A stretch of DNA of 64,000 nt from Liopterus haemorrhoidalis (Eukaryota > Arthropoda > Insecta > Coleoptera > Dytiscidae), in assembly GCA_963971575.1 (NCBI GenBank), contig OZ020616.1, forward strand, positions 11,455,934 through 11,519,933, given 5' to 3'. The position numbers and the translations under genes were made by a program. A model generated the notes under the pieces. It had not been told where the DNA came from and did not search any database. It saw only the letters and a program-made list of their open reading frames with translations. Of the stretch, positions 1 to 10,914 are shown piece after piece (positions within the stretch are counted from its first letter, which is position 1; every line of letters begins with the position of its first letter).

Positions 1-398
1 ACCAACATAAAAATATAATTCATATCTTGTCAAATGTTTATAACCTAGCTATTAGATTTGTAAAATTACTGATTTACGTACAAAACACCATTTATATATT
101 CGCTTATTCAAACCAATGATCAACAAAACACTATTAAACACGTGGTAATACAAAATATTTACAAGCGTAATTTTAATGTTGGTACTATTGTTAAAACTGT
201 CTACTGCGCATGCACCGAGTTCCAAGTTGGATGTGTTTTCAAGAATAGTTGGATCAAATCTAGTTTTGAATAAAGTTGACCTTGACTACATACCGTGTTC
301 TACACTGTACAATTTCACTGATTTATTTCTAGTACAAGTTCTAGTCAAAGAAATAAGTATGAAAATTTGATGAGAATTGTATAATGTAGAACACGCTT
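1..398. other. AT-rich stretch, nothing recognised
   Basis: No coding signal, terminal repeat or RNA gene was recognised before the first tandem repeat unit. A 64-codon open frame near 176 has no recognisable motif and is treated as chance. Confidence 0.5.
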
Positions 399-760
399 AA
401 CAGAGATATTATTTATCATGACCATGGAAACGTTACATATAAATATGAAAAAATCAGCTGTGGCCACCACAGGACCGACCGCCATCACAAAGTACTTGTA
501 TAAAATACATTCTAGCAGCAGAGTAGAAATAACTTGGTCCAATATTTTCTAACAGAGATATTATTTATCATGACCATGGAAACGTTACATATAAATATGA
601 AAAAATCAGCTGTGGCCACCACAGGACCGACCGCCATCACAAAGTACTTGTATAAAATACATTCTAGCAGCAGAGTAGAAATAACATGGCCTAATATTTT
701 TTAACAGAGATATTATTTATCATGACCATGGAAACGTTACATATATGTATGTATGAAAAA
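399..760. repeat. 152-bp tandem repeat, two full units and a partial third
   Basis: Units begin with AACAGAGATATTATTTATC at 399, 551 and 703, giving a constant spacing of 152 bp. The first two units are almost identical (for example CTTGGTCC versus CATGGCCT near their ends); the third breaks off after about 45 bp and runs into the (GACA)n repeat. One unit of the same sequence recurs at 51199-51350, again followed by the same (GACA)n repeat, so unit and repeat belong to one dispersed element whose 5' part has been amplified here. Confidence 0.9.
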
Positions 761-1460
761 TTAGATACATGGAAAAAATTTCGAAATTTTTTTCAAAATT
801 TTTCGTTTAATCAAAAAATATCTCAAATAAAAGTTGTTAGTTATTGCTTTTATAGCAACTTTTGTTAATTTTTTTTTTTTTCGAAATATTTTTCTGTTAA
901 AATCTTGAAATCGACACGAGTAAACTCCCATTTCTAGTCAACCGATTTTTACCAAAAGTTGATTAACTCGTGCCATTGATATTAAAAGCTTAGATATGAG
1001 GATTCATAAAAATCCTTTTAGCCGAATTTGCTCTGCACGTGTACACAGACAGATGGACGGACGGACAGACAGACAGACACACGGACAGACAGACAGACAG
1101 ACAGACATCCATCGAAATCTCGAAATGTCAAAATCGGTATGATCACATTATATATGTTGGCGGTCGGTAAAAATAGTCGGCTGATCAACTCGTGTTATTG
1201 ATGTCAAAAGCTTAAATATGAAGTTTCATAAAAATCCTTTAAGCCGAATTTAATCTGCACGTGTACACAGACCGACAGACAGACAGACAAACAGACAGAC
1301 AGCTAAACTGACAGACATACAGACAGACCGACAGACATCATGCTAAAAATAGTCAAAACGTTATGTAAGGACCTCAATTCGTAGAGATCGATCGAAATCT
1401 CGAAATTTCAATATCAGTATGATCACAATACCTCCCTTATGTTGGCGGTTGGTAAAAAAA
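761..1460 (+). repeat. dispersed (GACA)n-bearing repeat, about 1.5 copies
   Basis: The block CACGAGTAAACTCCCATTT, then the motif GAATTTGCTCTGCACGTGTA, then a GACA/GACG tract, then TCGAAATCTCGAAATGTCAAA and a TATGTTGGCGG end occurs here and again at 51480-51822. Here the 3' half is duplicated: the GCACGTGTACACAGAC motif occurs near 1035 and 1257, and the TGTTGGCGGT end near 1155 and 1440. No protein-coding capacity was seen. Confidence 0.8.
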
Positions 1461-1940
1461 TTATGTAATAACTTTACACATTTCAGGGATTTGAAGATAT
1501 TTAGTAGCCAACGGCCGAGCTTGTTAACTCGGGCAGTTCTGACTGGTTTAAACAGTCTGAATTGTGAAGTTTGCTGGTTAAAATCCTCGTTAGTGATATT
1601 ATTCGGGCGAGAATATGTTAGAATTACTCCAATTTCCACAATCATTCACCCCTCATCCAGATGTAGGAGCTCGTACCCTGGCATCGAAGATTATCCTCAC
1701 TGCAAAAATAGGCCGATGTAAAATAAGTAAAATTAAAAAAAAAGATATTTAGTAAATAATAGCCAATTGTGGATGTATATTAAAAATCATAAATTTCAAT
1801 ATTTTTGAAAGAATAGTCGTGCTTCCATATATAGACATACAAGCCTATTTAATTACAAGATGATCTAGCATAAATACCCAGCTATAGCTGCCCAGTTCTC
1901 TAGCCAGTCAGATAAATATTGTAAGTACGGTGTTGCAAAA
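1461..1940. other. unassigned stretch
   Basis: Frames are open on both strands between about 1360 and 1721, but neither translation resembles a family I know. I see no splice context and no repeat termini. Confidence 0.4.
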
Positions 1941-2560
1941 AATTCGATAACTTTCGAAATAATTATCAGTATAAAATTCCTGTTGTACTATTCTAGTTGT
2001 GCATTAATCACAGTTTTTGCAGATTTCTGGATTAACCCTCCTAAGTTGCAAGTGTAAAAAAATCGTGTTAAAATAAAGAATTTTTAAAAAACTACTTTTT
2101 GTTCCTTTATCTACTCAAAATCTAAAAATTTGATATTTTTCGTAAAACATATCTAATCAAAAATTCCTGTTGAATTGTTTCGGCGCCCATCATTGTTCAT
2201 TATTATTATTTTTTTTTTTAGATTTTTAGATCAATCCTTATAGGAATTGATCTAAAAATGAACAATTTTTGAAAAATAAAATTTTTATTGTTTATCCACG
2301 CATTAGAGGTGTCCTGTGATAATCAACTCAAAATTAAAAAGAAAATGATTAATTTTTTCGTTGTATACATATTTGTTTATATTTTTTCCGGTGTTTATTT
2401 TTTTTTTTTTGAACCTTTTGAGTTTTCATGTGGATCAAAGAGTTGTAAGATGTTTTGGGTTGAGAAACAAGCTAGAAAAGCAAGAGATTATTGTTATATT
2501 AACTTTGTTAAATGGGCTACTTTAGAGTTGTGTACCAAAAATTGTAGCTAAAGACTTGTT
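1941..2560 (+). repeat. diverged family X repeat, two partial copies
   Basis: The blocks AAAATTCCTGTTGTACTATTC (about 1975) and AAAAATTCCTGTTGAATTG (about 2160), the GTTTATCCACGCATTAGAGG block (2290) and GGATCAAAGAGTTGTAAGATG (2433) occur in the same order as in the better copy at 6830-7905 (ATTCCTGTTGTACAATTCC, TTAATCCACGTACC, GGGTCAAAGAGTTGTATAAGC). It is heavily diverged and lacks the CAGA microsatellite. Confidence 0.65.
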
Positions 2561-2970
2561 ATACAATATACCTGGAAAGTGTTGGAGTCGAATTTTAGTA
2601 CACATCCATTTGAAAAGTAAAACGCAGTAGTCCGTGCGATATATCACATTAGCGGGGCATTAGTAGACATTCATTTGGAAGCGATCGGACGGGAAATATA
2701 AAAACTTATTCATGTTCTCTACAAATAGCATTGCACGCGGAAGAATTAGAGCTGACAATGAAGGGAGAAATTATTTCGTATCTTAATTTGATTGATGCAA
2801 ATGTGATTTTTTCCTCTTCAAGCATTATTTTAAAATGGATCAACACAATAAGAAAATGCATAAAGCAAGCCATAATATATTTTCTGGGCATAAAACACAG
2901 AATGAAGTGCATTAATGAAATAAAAGATGATTGAACAGCAGTCGGGCAAGTGGGTAGATGTTGCAAATAA
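2561..2970. other. unassigned stretch
   Basis: Short overlapping open frames on both strands (2706-2966) have no recognisable motif. No repeat edge was recognised. Confidence 0.4.
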
Positions 2971-3160
2971 TTTTATTTTTTTATTTTATTTTTATTAATT
3001 TGGCTACACAACAGGACATCGTCCTAATTACAGCGCAGCACTAATAATACACTATTTGTATATCAGTAACATAATACATAATGTATATTTAATTATTACT
3101 ATAATTAATTAAAATAACATAATCAATTCTTATAATATTAACATATTATTATTATTACTA
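2971..3160 (-). repeat. candidate LINE 3' end with A/T-rich tail
   Basis: On the minus strand a unique-looking GCTGTAATTAGGACGATGTCC block ends in an A-rich tail that reads as T/TTTTA repeats at 2968-2998 on the plus strand. Position and orientation fit the 3' end of the LINE whose coding part lies at 4183-4641, with 3161-4162 as later insertions. This is inference from orientation and tail only. Confidence 0.45.
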
Positions 3161-4162
3161 GTGGACCCATTGCCAACTGTGTTGGCAAACAAATCATTAC
3201 CTTAATGTGGAACTTGCTCGACGCCTCAGACTTCTTTCTTTATCCATACGCCTCACTTCATCCAATTCACATTGAATCAACTCTTCGCGTATTATTAAAA
3301 ACTGGACAAATAATGAGTATTAGGGGTAGATTTACAATATCCCACTGAACACTGCGCATGCGTCACACACACGTCATTTGTTCAATATACAGAGATTCTA
3401 AACAGGTGGGACTGTGCAGAACTTTTAAAACACAATTTTTTTTAGGTTGTTTATAAAAAAATAAAAATAAACAGTTATCAACCATAACCTAAGATAGTGC
3501 TTTTAAGGTATCAACCTAAACTAAAAGGTAAATGATATTTTAATGTGATAAATAAACAGAAACCATTGTTTTAGAGCCACTGATAATTCTTCAGTGTAGT
3601 CGTTATGTGCTGCCATCTGTATAGAGTTTGCAGTGGGATATTGTAAATCTTGTCCAGGGCGATATTTCTAACAATTATTAGTAGCTAGGGTAAGTTTTTG
3701 ACACCAAATGCATTTTTTTCCCGAGGCCTCGCTAACCCCACAGCCGGCACTGCGTAGAAATAAAAAAAAATACTAAAGCATTGAAAAAATAATAATAAAG
3801 AAAAAAAAGTCACATTTTTCTTACTTACTTTCATCAAAACCAAATATTTTTTAAAATAATTATTTTTCTGCTAATAATAATTTTAATCAAAAATGTCGAA
3901 TATCACGGAAGGATAACGTTTTTCTGTGTTTTGTTTCGTAAAAACAAGATCCGTGTATTTCACAACTAAATTAATGATTGTGAATTGATTTTTTAATGAA
4001 AAACACAACTGTCATTTTTACTAATTTGTTGTCAACACTCAAAACAAAAATTCACAGCACACTACTGTCCAATACATAAATGAATATATAATAACTACGA
4101 CCGGTCGAACATACGAACATACAAATACGAACATACAAACAGGCGTATTATATTATAGGATT
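3161..4162. repeat. dispersed repeat with GAACATAC tandem end
   Basis: The stretch starts with ACTAGTGGACCCATTGCC and ends with repeated GAACATAC(A/G) units (4107-4140) followed by GGCGTATTATATTATAGG. This pattern recalls abundant insect repeats with a CTAGxxGACCC start and such an end. On the minus strand near 3205-3300 a charged frame (motif MDKERSLRRRASSTLR) is open for about 30 codons. Family assignment is uncertain. Confidence 0.45.
3302..3659. mobile_element. MITE-like inverted repeat element
   Basis: GATTTACAATATCCCACTG at 3330-3348 is matched inverted by CAGTGGGATATTGTAAATC at 3631-3649. The outer CTGGACAAA (3302-3310) pairs with TTGTCCAG (3650-3657), with about 18 extra bases on the left side. 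No target duplication was found, so superfamily is not assigned. Confidence 0.6.
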
Positions 4163-4182
4163 AAATACTAAAACAGTAATTC

Positions 4183-4641
4183 TTATAATCTTAGATAATA
4201 ACAAGCGGATTTAGAAATAACAGCGGATTTAGAAATATTATTAAATTCTAGATACATTCTATTAATAGGCGAATTATAAGCAAAGTTTGTTTTATTATGA
4301 GGTAACAAGAAAAGGTCGTTCATTCTCGTGTTGTAAGATGGCACACGAAATGATAATGAATTTATTAAGTCAGGCCAATCTATTTTATTATGAACAATCT
4401 TGTAAAGAAAAATTAAATCAAGAAATCTACGTCTATTTTCTAAGGATACTAGATTGATATTGTTATTGGGAAATTTAAAATTTACATACTTGATAAATTT
4501 ATTTTGTACTTTTTCAATTCGGTTAATGTAAGTTAAATATTGAGGAGACCAACACGTAGTGGCGAAATCTAACTGACTTCGGACTAGAGTATAATATAAT
4601 GTCAGTAATGTTGAACTATTTCTATAATGGAAGTAGAAGAC
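4183..4641 (-). pseudogene. LINE reverse transcriptase C-terminal fragment
   Basis: An open frame of about 152 codons runs from the TAG at 4642-4644 to a TAA at 4183-4185 and has no 5' start codon, so it is a truncated piece. It shows the block found just after the polymerase core in CR1/Jockey-like non-LTR retrotransposons: YYTLVRSQLDFATTCWSP, then INRIEKVQNKFIKYV, then NLVSLENRRRFLDLIFLYKI and a C-terminal NSPINRMYLEFN. The catalytic YxDD part would lie upstream and is missing. No internal stop occurs in the whole 450 bp, which suggests a fairly young insertion. A 15-bp direct repeat (GCGGATTTAGAAATA) near 4205-4235 duplicates the last codons. Confidence 0.8.
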
Positions 4642-4644
4642 CTA

Positions 4645-5263
4645 GAGAGTATACAAGATACCTGAAAGGGGAACAAATTTTAATGGAGTCTAAAGTCAAC
4701 TCTTAACAGAAATATATAAGTAAATAGGACATTCAATTCAGGAGAATTGAATTCATTTTAAATGAATTGTTCTACTCTGATAGTGAGTGAAAAGATTTCA
4801 TAAGATTCATAAGATAAGATTGCTTCCTTCGGATTCATTTACCGTGAAATCAGCCTCAAAATTGCCTCAAATGTTCCACATTCTCAAATAGATACATACC
4901 AGATTGAAACAGGTCATTCTTAACATTTATATAGTTGATGAAACAGGTTCGTTGGGTTGAAAACATGCGATAACTTTTTTTGATTAACTTTTATAATTTT
5001 TAACACATCCCATAGAATTTATAATCGAAAGAGATGATAACATAAAAATGAAAGGAAAATTTTGTTCGTACAGCACACAAAAACTACTGCACAGATTTTT
5101 CTAATTTTTAAGAGGATTGTAAACTGAACCGGTCTCCATAACATTTTCAAAAATTGTTATTAATTAAACACGATTCCCAATGTGGGGAGCTCTGATATAT
5201 AATATGAAAATGTCCGGAAATGTGACGGTTGGCTGATTTATTTATTTCATTTGTACTTACTCT
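4645..5263. other. unassigned AT-rich stretch
   Basis: No open frame of note, no TIR and no tRNA-like box was seen. A local hairpin GAATTGAATTCATTTTAAATGAATTG occurs near 4742-4770. Confidence 0.4.
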
Positions 5264-5741
5264 GTACATCCCTCACATTATGGATTCCAAGACTTGCGAG
5301 CGGATCAAGTCTGGACCCCCCCTATTAGTCCGCTTGCTGGTTGCTATGATTCTTGGAAGGATTAAGGGTTGTTCAATTAAACTCAACATTTTAGCTAATC
5401 TACTTTAATTAGTATACGGTTTAAATATTTACACTAATTACACTAGACTTACAATTACGTCGATACAGCTAAATCCAAAGAGATACAGTCACACACACTA
5501 GGCAAACTACACCAAACTAACGAACACTACCTTAATGTAAATACCAAATTACTTGGTTACATTTTACTTGTCCGACCGAACACTCTAAATGACTCTAATT
5601 CTCACTCTAACAAATTCTCACTCTACTTAAAACACGACCTAACTTCTTCACTCTTTATACTCAACTCTTAAACATGGTCTTAACCATACGACGGGTCAAA
5701 AACAACTACTACTTAAAACGCGACCACCCTGAAATGCTTAC
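5264..5741 (-). mobile_element. possible solo LTR
   Basis: On the minus strand the segment starts TGTAAGCATTTC and ends GGATGTACA, has a TATA-like GAGTATAAAGAGTG about 80 bp in, and lacks coding sequence. These are LTR-like traits. The flanks show no convincing target duplication and no primer-binding site or protease/RT frame is near, so a promoter-like repeat of another kind is equally possible. Confidence 0.3.
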
Positions 5742-5802
5742 ATAGCCCAACTGTTAAATTTCATTTAACACCTCTTGACTGTCTGTCTTGTACTATCTTA
5801 AA

Positions 5803-5970
5803 TTCATTATTTATTGGTGATAACTCAGATAAATATCCCATTTGAAAATAGCCCAATCATAATATTTTTATCTCAGACAAAATAAATTCATAATTTATTG
5901 GTGATAACTCAGATAAATATCCCATTAGAAAATAGCCCAATCATAATATTTTTATCTCAAACAAAAATGA
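5803..5970. repeat. 84-bp tandem duplication
   Basis: TTATTGGTGATAACTCAGAT starts at 5811 and again at 5895. The two units run through TATTTTTATCTCA and differ at only a few bases (CATTTGAAAA versus CATTAGAAAA), so the duplication is recent. Confidence 0.9.
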
Positions 5971-6829
5971 ATTATTCTTTATGTGCTTATGGTTGACGTA
6001 TATTGTTGACAAAACAATTTACGATTCACTTTTCATGTTACATTGACAAAGTGTCAAGTTAAAATAATAAACAAGTCTACCGTTATCTTAAATGCCCTTT
6101 CTAAGAAATAGATTATTTTTTTATCATTTAACATTTTAAATATTTTTACTCAAATTGAATGATTATAATGAATTTATTTATGAAATTTTATTTATGAAAT
6201 AATACCAAAATTACCTCCCTTACACCAATACCCGTAACAGGTGCAAAAGAGACGTAACACCCGTGAAAGTAAAATTTAAGTTCTTGTCCAAAATCTTTTG
6301 TCTGATACATTGGAGAGAAATTTTGGCTTCACCATGTTCCGTGGCGAGGTTTCGTGTAGTAATAGTAACTTAGCAACTGCCAATAGAATCTCTAGAATAG
6401 AATTGAAAATAGATATGATAGAATAGAATTTTGTTCATACTAATCTTACCACAGGGCATCATTATCATACTATGAATCTATTTTTATGTTTCCAAAGTTC
6501 CTTGAAATTTTATAAAAAAATATGAACAAGAAGAAGTTGTATAATCTGTCTCATTTTGTAATACGAAACTAGATCTGGTTACTTTGGTGACTGTTGTGGT
6601 GTAAATAGACGGTTATGGAAACATGTGAACTTGTAAACCTGGCTTTTAAATATTTGGTTAAGTTTTATTATATCGAGGTTAAATCACTCAAAAACTATGT
6701 ATGTCAGATAACAAATTGACATTTCAAAATTGCAATTGACATGTCAAAATTGTGATAGACATGTCAAATATTTTGAAAGGTGCCACTTCAGAATTACCAC
6801 CCTAAGATGATATTTTAAATATACATAAA
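5971..6829. other. unassigned stretch
   Basis: AT-rich sequence without a supported frame. The last 50-100 bases may already belong to family X. Confidence 0.4.
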
Positions 6830-7799
6830 ACATTGATGTGAAGTGTGAATTTTCACACATTTCAGAGTTTCGCATTTAGTAAGTGAATGATGATTATTTA
6901 GGATGCCAAAACAAATTTTATGTTAAAATATTTTTTTATTAATTTTAATTCGAATGCCTAATACCATTATTTGGGTTTCTAAATATTTGCAGTATTTTTT
7001 TTATATATCAAGGTTCATTAATATTTTGAAAATTGCGGCTTCGAAAATTGATTGTTTATGTCATAAACTTCGCCCCTCTGATTTCGTATACATTCAAACA
7101 TAGAATTAAATTATAATTTCAACACTTCCCACTGGTTATTAAATTTACGCTTTTAAAAATTAAATGCAACATTTGCCAAAATATAACTAGAATTTTGACA
7201 AAATAATTTAAACAAAATAAAAATGCAAAAAAAAAAAAACTAAAAATAAAAATGATGGGACTCGAACAGTAGTTTACAACTTACGAAGTGATAACGTTAC
7301 CACTAGACTATGGATGTTAACTCGTTTACTGTGTTAAATAGAGGATAAAATATTTTACATATTTTAGTTAAAAACACAAAACATGCGTTATTTTCCGAAA
7401 ACATAATCTGATCAAAAATTCCTGTTGTACAATTCCGGTTCACATCAATGTACATTCCTTAGAATTTTTTCAGATTTTTAGTTTAAACCATCTGGGCTAC
7501 AGGGTGTGGGACAAAATTTTTTTGCAAAATTTTAGCTAAATTCGCGTCAAAATAATTTATTTTGCAAAAATAAAATTTTGATCGTTAATCCACGTACCAA
7601 AGGCTTTCATTTGATACCCTACACAGAATTGTAAAAAAATATTTTTTTTTTCGATGAGCATATATTTGTTTATATTTTTAGGGGGATATGTTTTTTAGGT
7701 ATTTTAGTAATTTTCCTATGTGCGGGTCAAAGAGTTGTATAAGCATGCCAAATTTCAACTCTCTAGGTTTAGCCGTTTGGCTACAAATTTTACCGAACG

Positions 7800-7846
<47 letters not shown>

Positions 7847-7905
7847 GACAAAATGACGGTATAAGGGTTTTTTGGTCATACCTACAAAACCCTAAAAATG
7901 AAATT
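6830..7905 (+). repeat. family X repeat, best copy, with (CAGA)n tract
   Basis: This about 1.1-kb unit is shared with the minus-strand copies at 40621-41410 and 60135-61305. Order: TGTGAATTTTCACACATTTCAG, AATGCCTAATACCATTATTTGG, GGTTCATTAATATTTTGAAAA, TTCGCCCCTCTGATTTCG, a tRNA-like insert (7255-7316), the block TTTTCCGAAAACATAATCTG, TGTGGGACAAAATTT, GGGTCAAAGAGTTGTATAAG, a (ACAG)n tract at 7799-7847, and TATAAGGGTTTTTTGGTC. Both ends carry versions of AGGGTTTyGyAGGTAT in opposite orientation, so it may be a TIR transposon without its protein. An 87-codon frame across the microsatellite is chance. Confidence 0.85.
7255..7316 (-). repeat. tRNA-like module inside family X
   Basis: On the minus strand a box A-like TAGTCTAGTGG is followed about 43 bases later by a box B-like GTTCGAGTCC. 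An equivalent pair (TGGTCTAGTGG and GGTTCGTTCC) lies at the same place and in the same orientation relative to the element in the copy at 60135-61305. A folded tRNA is not evident, so this is tRNA-derived rather than a tRNA gene. Confidence 0.6.
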
Positions 7906-8047
7906 TCCCTCTTAGTTTCGTATTACAAAATGAGACAGATATTATTAAATATTGTTATCTTATTACTTAAAAATATCCTGTAAGATCTCTGGGTCTGATA
8001 ACTGTAAAACATTATATTTTATACGAATTTATTCAGCAAATTAGTGT

Positions 8048-8426
8048 TAAAGGGACTTCATGGTACACTAAAAAATGAACATTTAGTGCAGCGTTCCCAA
8101 CCTTTTTTCGTGGCGGACCGGCAAGCGACCTACAAAAAATTACCGGCAAGTTTAGAAAGTAATATGTATCGCAAAAGTTTTATATTTTTTATTGCACTGA
8201 TTACAAACACGAATAAAACAAATGAAAATCATATATAATTAGTAAAAAAAGAAACAAATTATTAGTTAAGCAATTAACAGATTAAGGACCGAGATTTTCA
8301 TCTCAAAATTACATGGGTTATAACTTATTAGGCAAATAGCCGCATGGTAAAAAAAAATCTCGCGGACCGGTGCCGGTCCACCGGCGGTTGGGAAACACTG
8401 ATTTAGTGTACCATGAATTCCCTCGC
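8048..8426. repeat. palindrome split by a hAT MITE
   Basis: AAGGGACTTCATGGTACACTAAA (8049-8071) pairs with TTTAGTGTACCATGAATTCCCT (8402-8423). The hAT MITE at 8089-8400 sits in the loop. Removing the MITE and one target copy leaves a hairpin of about 22-bp arms with a short loop. Confidence 0.8.
8089..8400. mobile_element. hAT-type MITE, 312 bp
   Basis: The ends are CAGCGTTCCCAACC and GGTTGGGAAACACTG, an imperfect inverted pair beginning CAGxG as in hAT elements. The flanks carry the identical 8-bp direct repeat ATTTAGTG (8081-8088 and 8401-8408). GC-rich GGCGGACCGG motifs lie just inside both ends. No transposase sequence was seen, so it is non-autonomous. Confidence 0.9.
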
Positions 8427-8918
8427 TTTTTGTGTTAATTATTTACACTTCTTTTTTGATGTAAAGTTTATACTTATAGGTTAAATTATAGTGTTAGAAA
8501 ATAAATAGTGTTAGTTTTGGATATTTTAATAGATTATTTTAACGTTCGAGGTAGCATTTACAGATAAGGAAATTAGTACGATACGAATAGTGCGACATCT
8601 GTGTGTCTTTAAACCAACTAAGGTGGCTTCGTAAAATGTTTATTTTCTATTACGGTTTCCTAATTAGTTATCTAAACCTAACTTAATTACCTAAATTGAT
8701 GATATTTACTTCGTCTTTGTAATTCTGAGCGAGATTTGTTGTAATCGGCAGGATGACATTTTGTTAAGTTATGTTAAAGCATACAATGTAAACGTTCTCT
8801 ACGATGTAGACTGAGATAGCCAATGTGTTTATATGTCTGCCTTATTAAAACAACTTACTAACTACAAAGTTTAGAAAACTACCCACAATCGACAAAGTAC
8901 AACGTATTAAATTTAGAG
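8427..8918. other. unassigned stretch
   Basis: No supported coding frame or repeat edge was recognised between the palindrome and the next hAT element. Confidence 0.4.
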
Positions 8919-8926
8919 GTCTGAAC

Positions 8927-9798
8927 TAGAGATGGGAATTTCGGCTCAGTTTGCGGAACCGGATCAGTGGAGGTCGTTCAGTTTGTTGAGCCGGTTCATT
9001 GATCCGGCTCAGTGATCCGGTTAAGTAAACATGTTTTCGAGACACAGGTTGGTCGTTAGTTCGTAGGCAGAACGTCGCTTAGAGCCGGTTCTTGCAATAT
9101 ATGAACATGATCCAGAGACACAGTTCGGTCAGTCGTTCGGTCGCAGGTAGAATATCGCTTAGAGCCGGCTCTTACTTAGACCCGGTCAGTTGTCGGTCGT
9201 TCGCTTGTAGGTAGACGTCGCTTAGAGCCGGCTCTTTCTTAGACCCGGTCAGTTGTCGGTCGTTCACTCGTAGGTAGAACGTCGCTTAACCCGGTCAGTT
9301 GTCGGTCGTTCGCTCGTGGGTAGAACGTCGCTTAGCCCCGGTTCTTATCTAACATTTTTGAAACAAACAATTCACTTTATGTAGCTACTGTATTTTAAAC
9401 CAGATGTGTTAAGTTTATGGCGATGTTTATTGCCCTTATAAATCGGACATCTGAGATTTGGGCAATATTTTTAATATTTTTATATAGTATGGTTGTAAGA
9501 AAATACAGACTAAGCCTATTAGTTTCAAATAAACTGCCCTACAAATTGATGACAATAAATAATACACTTTATGATAATACATTACACGCTGAGTTCTCGC
9601 GAAGTTCAACATTACATCGATCCAGATCCGAATCACTCCGGTCACTGCTCACAATCGCCCGACCAATCGTATCCTTGAAACTTGAAACTATACAGTGAGC
9701 CGTGAGCCGGCTCATTTCAATTTGGTGAACCGTGTCACTTTGGTCAGTGTACTGAGTCGGCTCAGTGCGCCGGTTCGTTCATGAACGACCCATCTCTA
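8927..9798. mobile_element. hAT-type element with internal tandem repeats
   Basis: Ends TAGAGATGGG and CCCATCTCTA are perfectly inverted and flanked by the 8-bp duplication GTCTGAAC (8919-8926, 9799-9806). Both termini are rich in AGCCGG/CGGCTC motifs. At 9045-9335 there are about five copies of a unit containing GTCGGTCGTTCGCTCGTAGG and GAACGTCGCTTAGAGCCGG, spaced 46-80 bp apart, so units have lost pieces. A 93-codon frame at 9417-9698 has no known motif; no transposase is recognisable. Confidence 0.9.
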
Positions 9799-9806
9799 GT
9801 CTGAAC

Positions 9807-10650
9807 GGTTGCTCGCCTTATCATATGACAAACTTGTAGTGACAATCAACAGTGCACAAGCTATAGTCTACAGTCTATTAATTTAAGAGCTCTGAACGCA
9901 GCTTAAACCCGGCAAAATTGTTCTGATACTTTAGCTAAAGAAGTCGGAAGATGGCAAAAGCGCGTTAGAACGAAATAACGTTGAATGGCGTAATGTCAAT
10001 CAGGGTCTTACTGTATAATATTCCATATTCTTAGGGTCCATATACCTTTAACACAATAAATCAATTTTCTATTGTAAAAACACTCCCATAACTTCTGCTT
10101 ACAAGGCTATAGATCTTTACATATGTGCAAGTATATGCGTGTGTGTGCATGCATGTATGTGTAAGTGTATATATATATATATATGTGTGTGTTTCTAACA
10201 CTCACCATACCTTTTTCGTTGGTGTGTGTGGGGCACTACATCTTTGCATACGATCGTGTGTTAAGCACCAACACACATACGGACCGAGTGCGGATTCCTG
10301 TTGAGTCTCCCAAATCCCTTAGCTCTATAACGCATCCGTCAACATCACATATACCGCTCTACCATGTCCGCTAAGAACTCCATGTTAAGAACAGGAAGAG
10401 ATATTTGTAACACATAATATGTAATTTTTCTCAAGAGATAAACTGTTGGTAAAGGCATGGACGCATAGATATGTCAAAGATTTAACTATGTCACACGTTT
10501 TAACTACGTTCAAAGATTTATCAGAGTTGCAAAGGTAATTGAAGATCTACTGCAAATAGGTTTTACATCATACTAGGTATGTTAGCTAATGCCAAACACA
10601 ACTGCAATTTGTCTGTATCAATACTGTCAGTTTTACTAATCATGGCGTCA
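9807..10650. other. unassigned stretch with GT/AT microsatellite
   Basis: A (GT)n/(AT)n/(GT)n tract lies at about 10138-10192. No supported gene was found; open frames across the tract are low-complexity. Confidence 0.5.
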
Positions 10651-10914
10651 ACGTTTCAAATTCGATTGCACAACGTGTATTTATTAAATGTCTCCTCAAT
10701 GTATGTGTAAAAGCGACTGAGATTCAAAGGAGACTACAAAAACAGTTTAAAGAAGACTTTGATTAGTACAGATCCTTCAAAGACGGACGGGAGCGCGTAT
10801 CAAATTTGTTGCATACTGCCCGACCAGCGTTTGCTGCAAATCCTGGTTATATTCAAGAAGATTACCAGCTCACTCAGAGCAATTGGCGAATATCTGTGAA
10901 AGTAATGACTAGAA

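Noticed and set aside
1020..1340. CRISPR-like array from regularly repeated GACAGACA words
   Set aside because: It is a simple microsatellite without spacers, in eukaryotic repeat DNA.
1361..1721. About 100-codon frames on opposite strands
   Set aside because: No motif, no splice context, and they overlap the end of a repeat.
7720..7983. 87-codon frame with RTDRQTDRQTD
   Set aside because: It is a translation of the (ACAG)n tract inside family X, not a protein.
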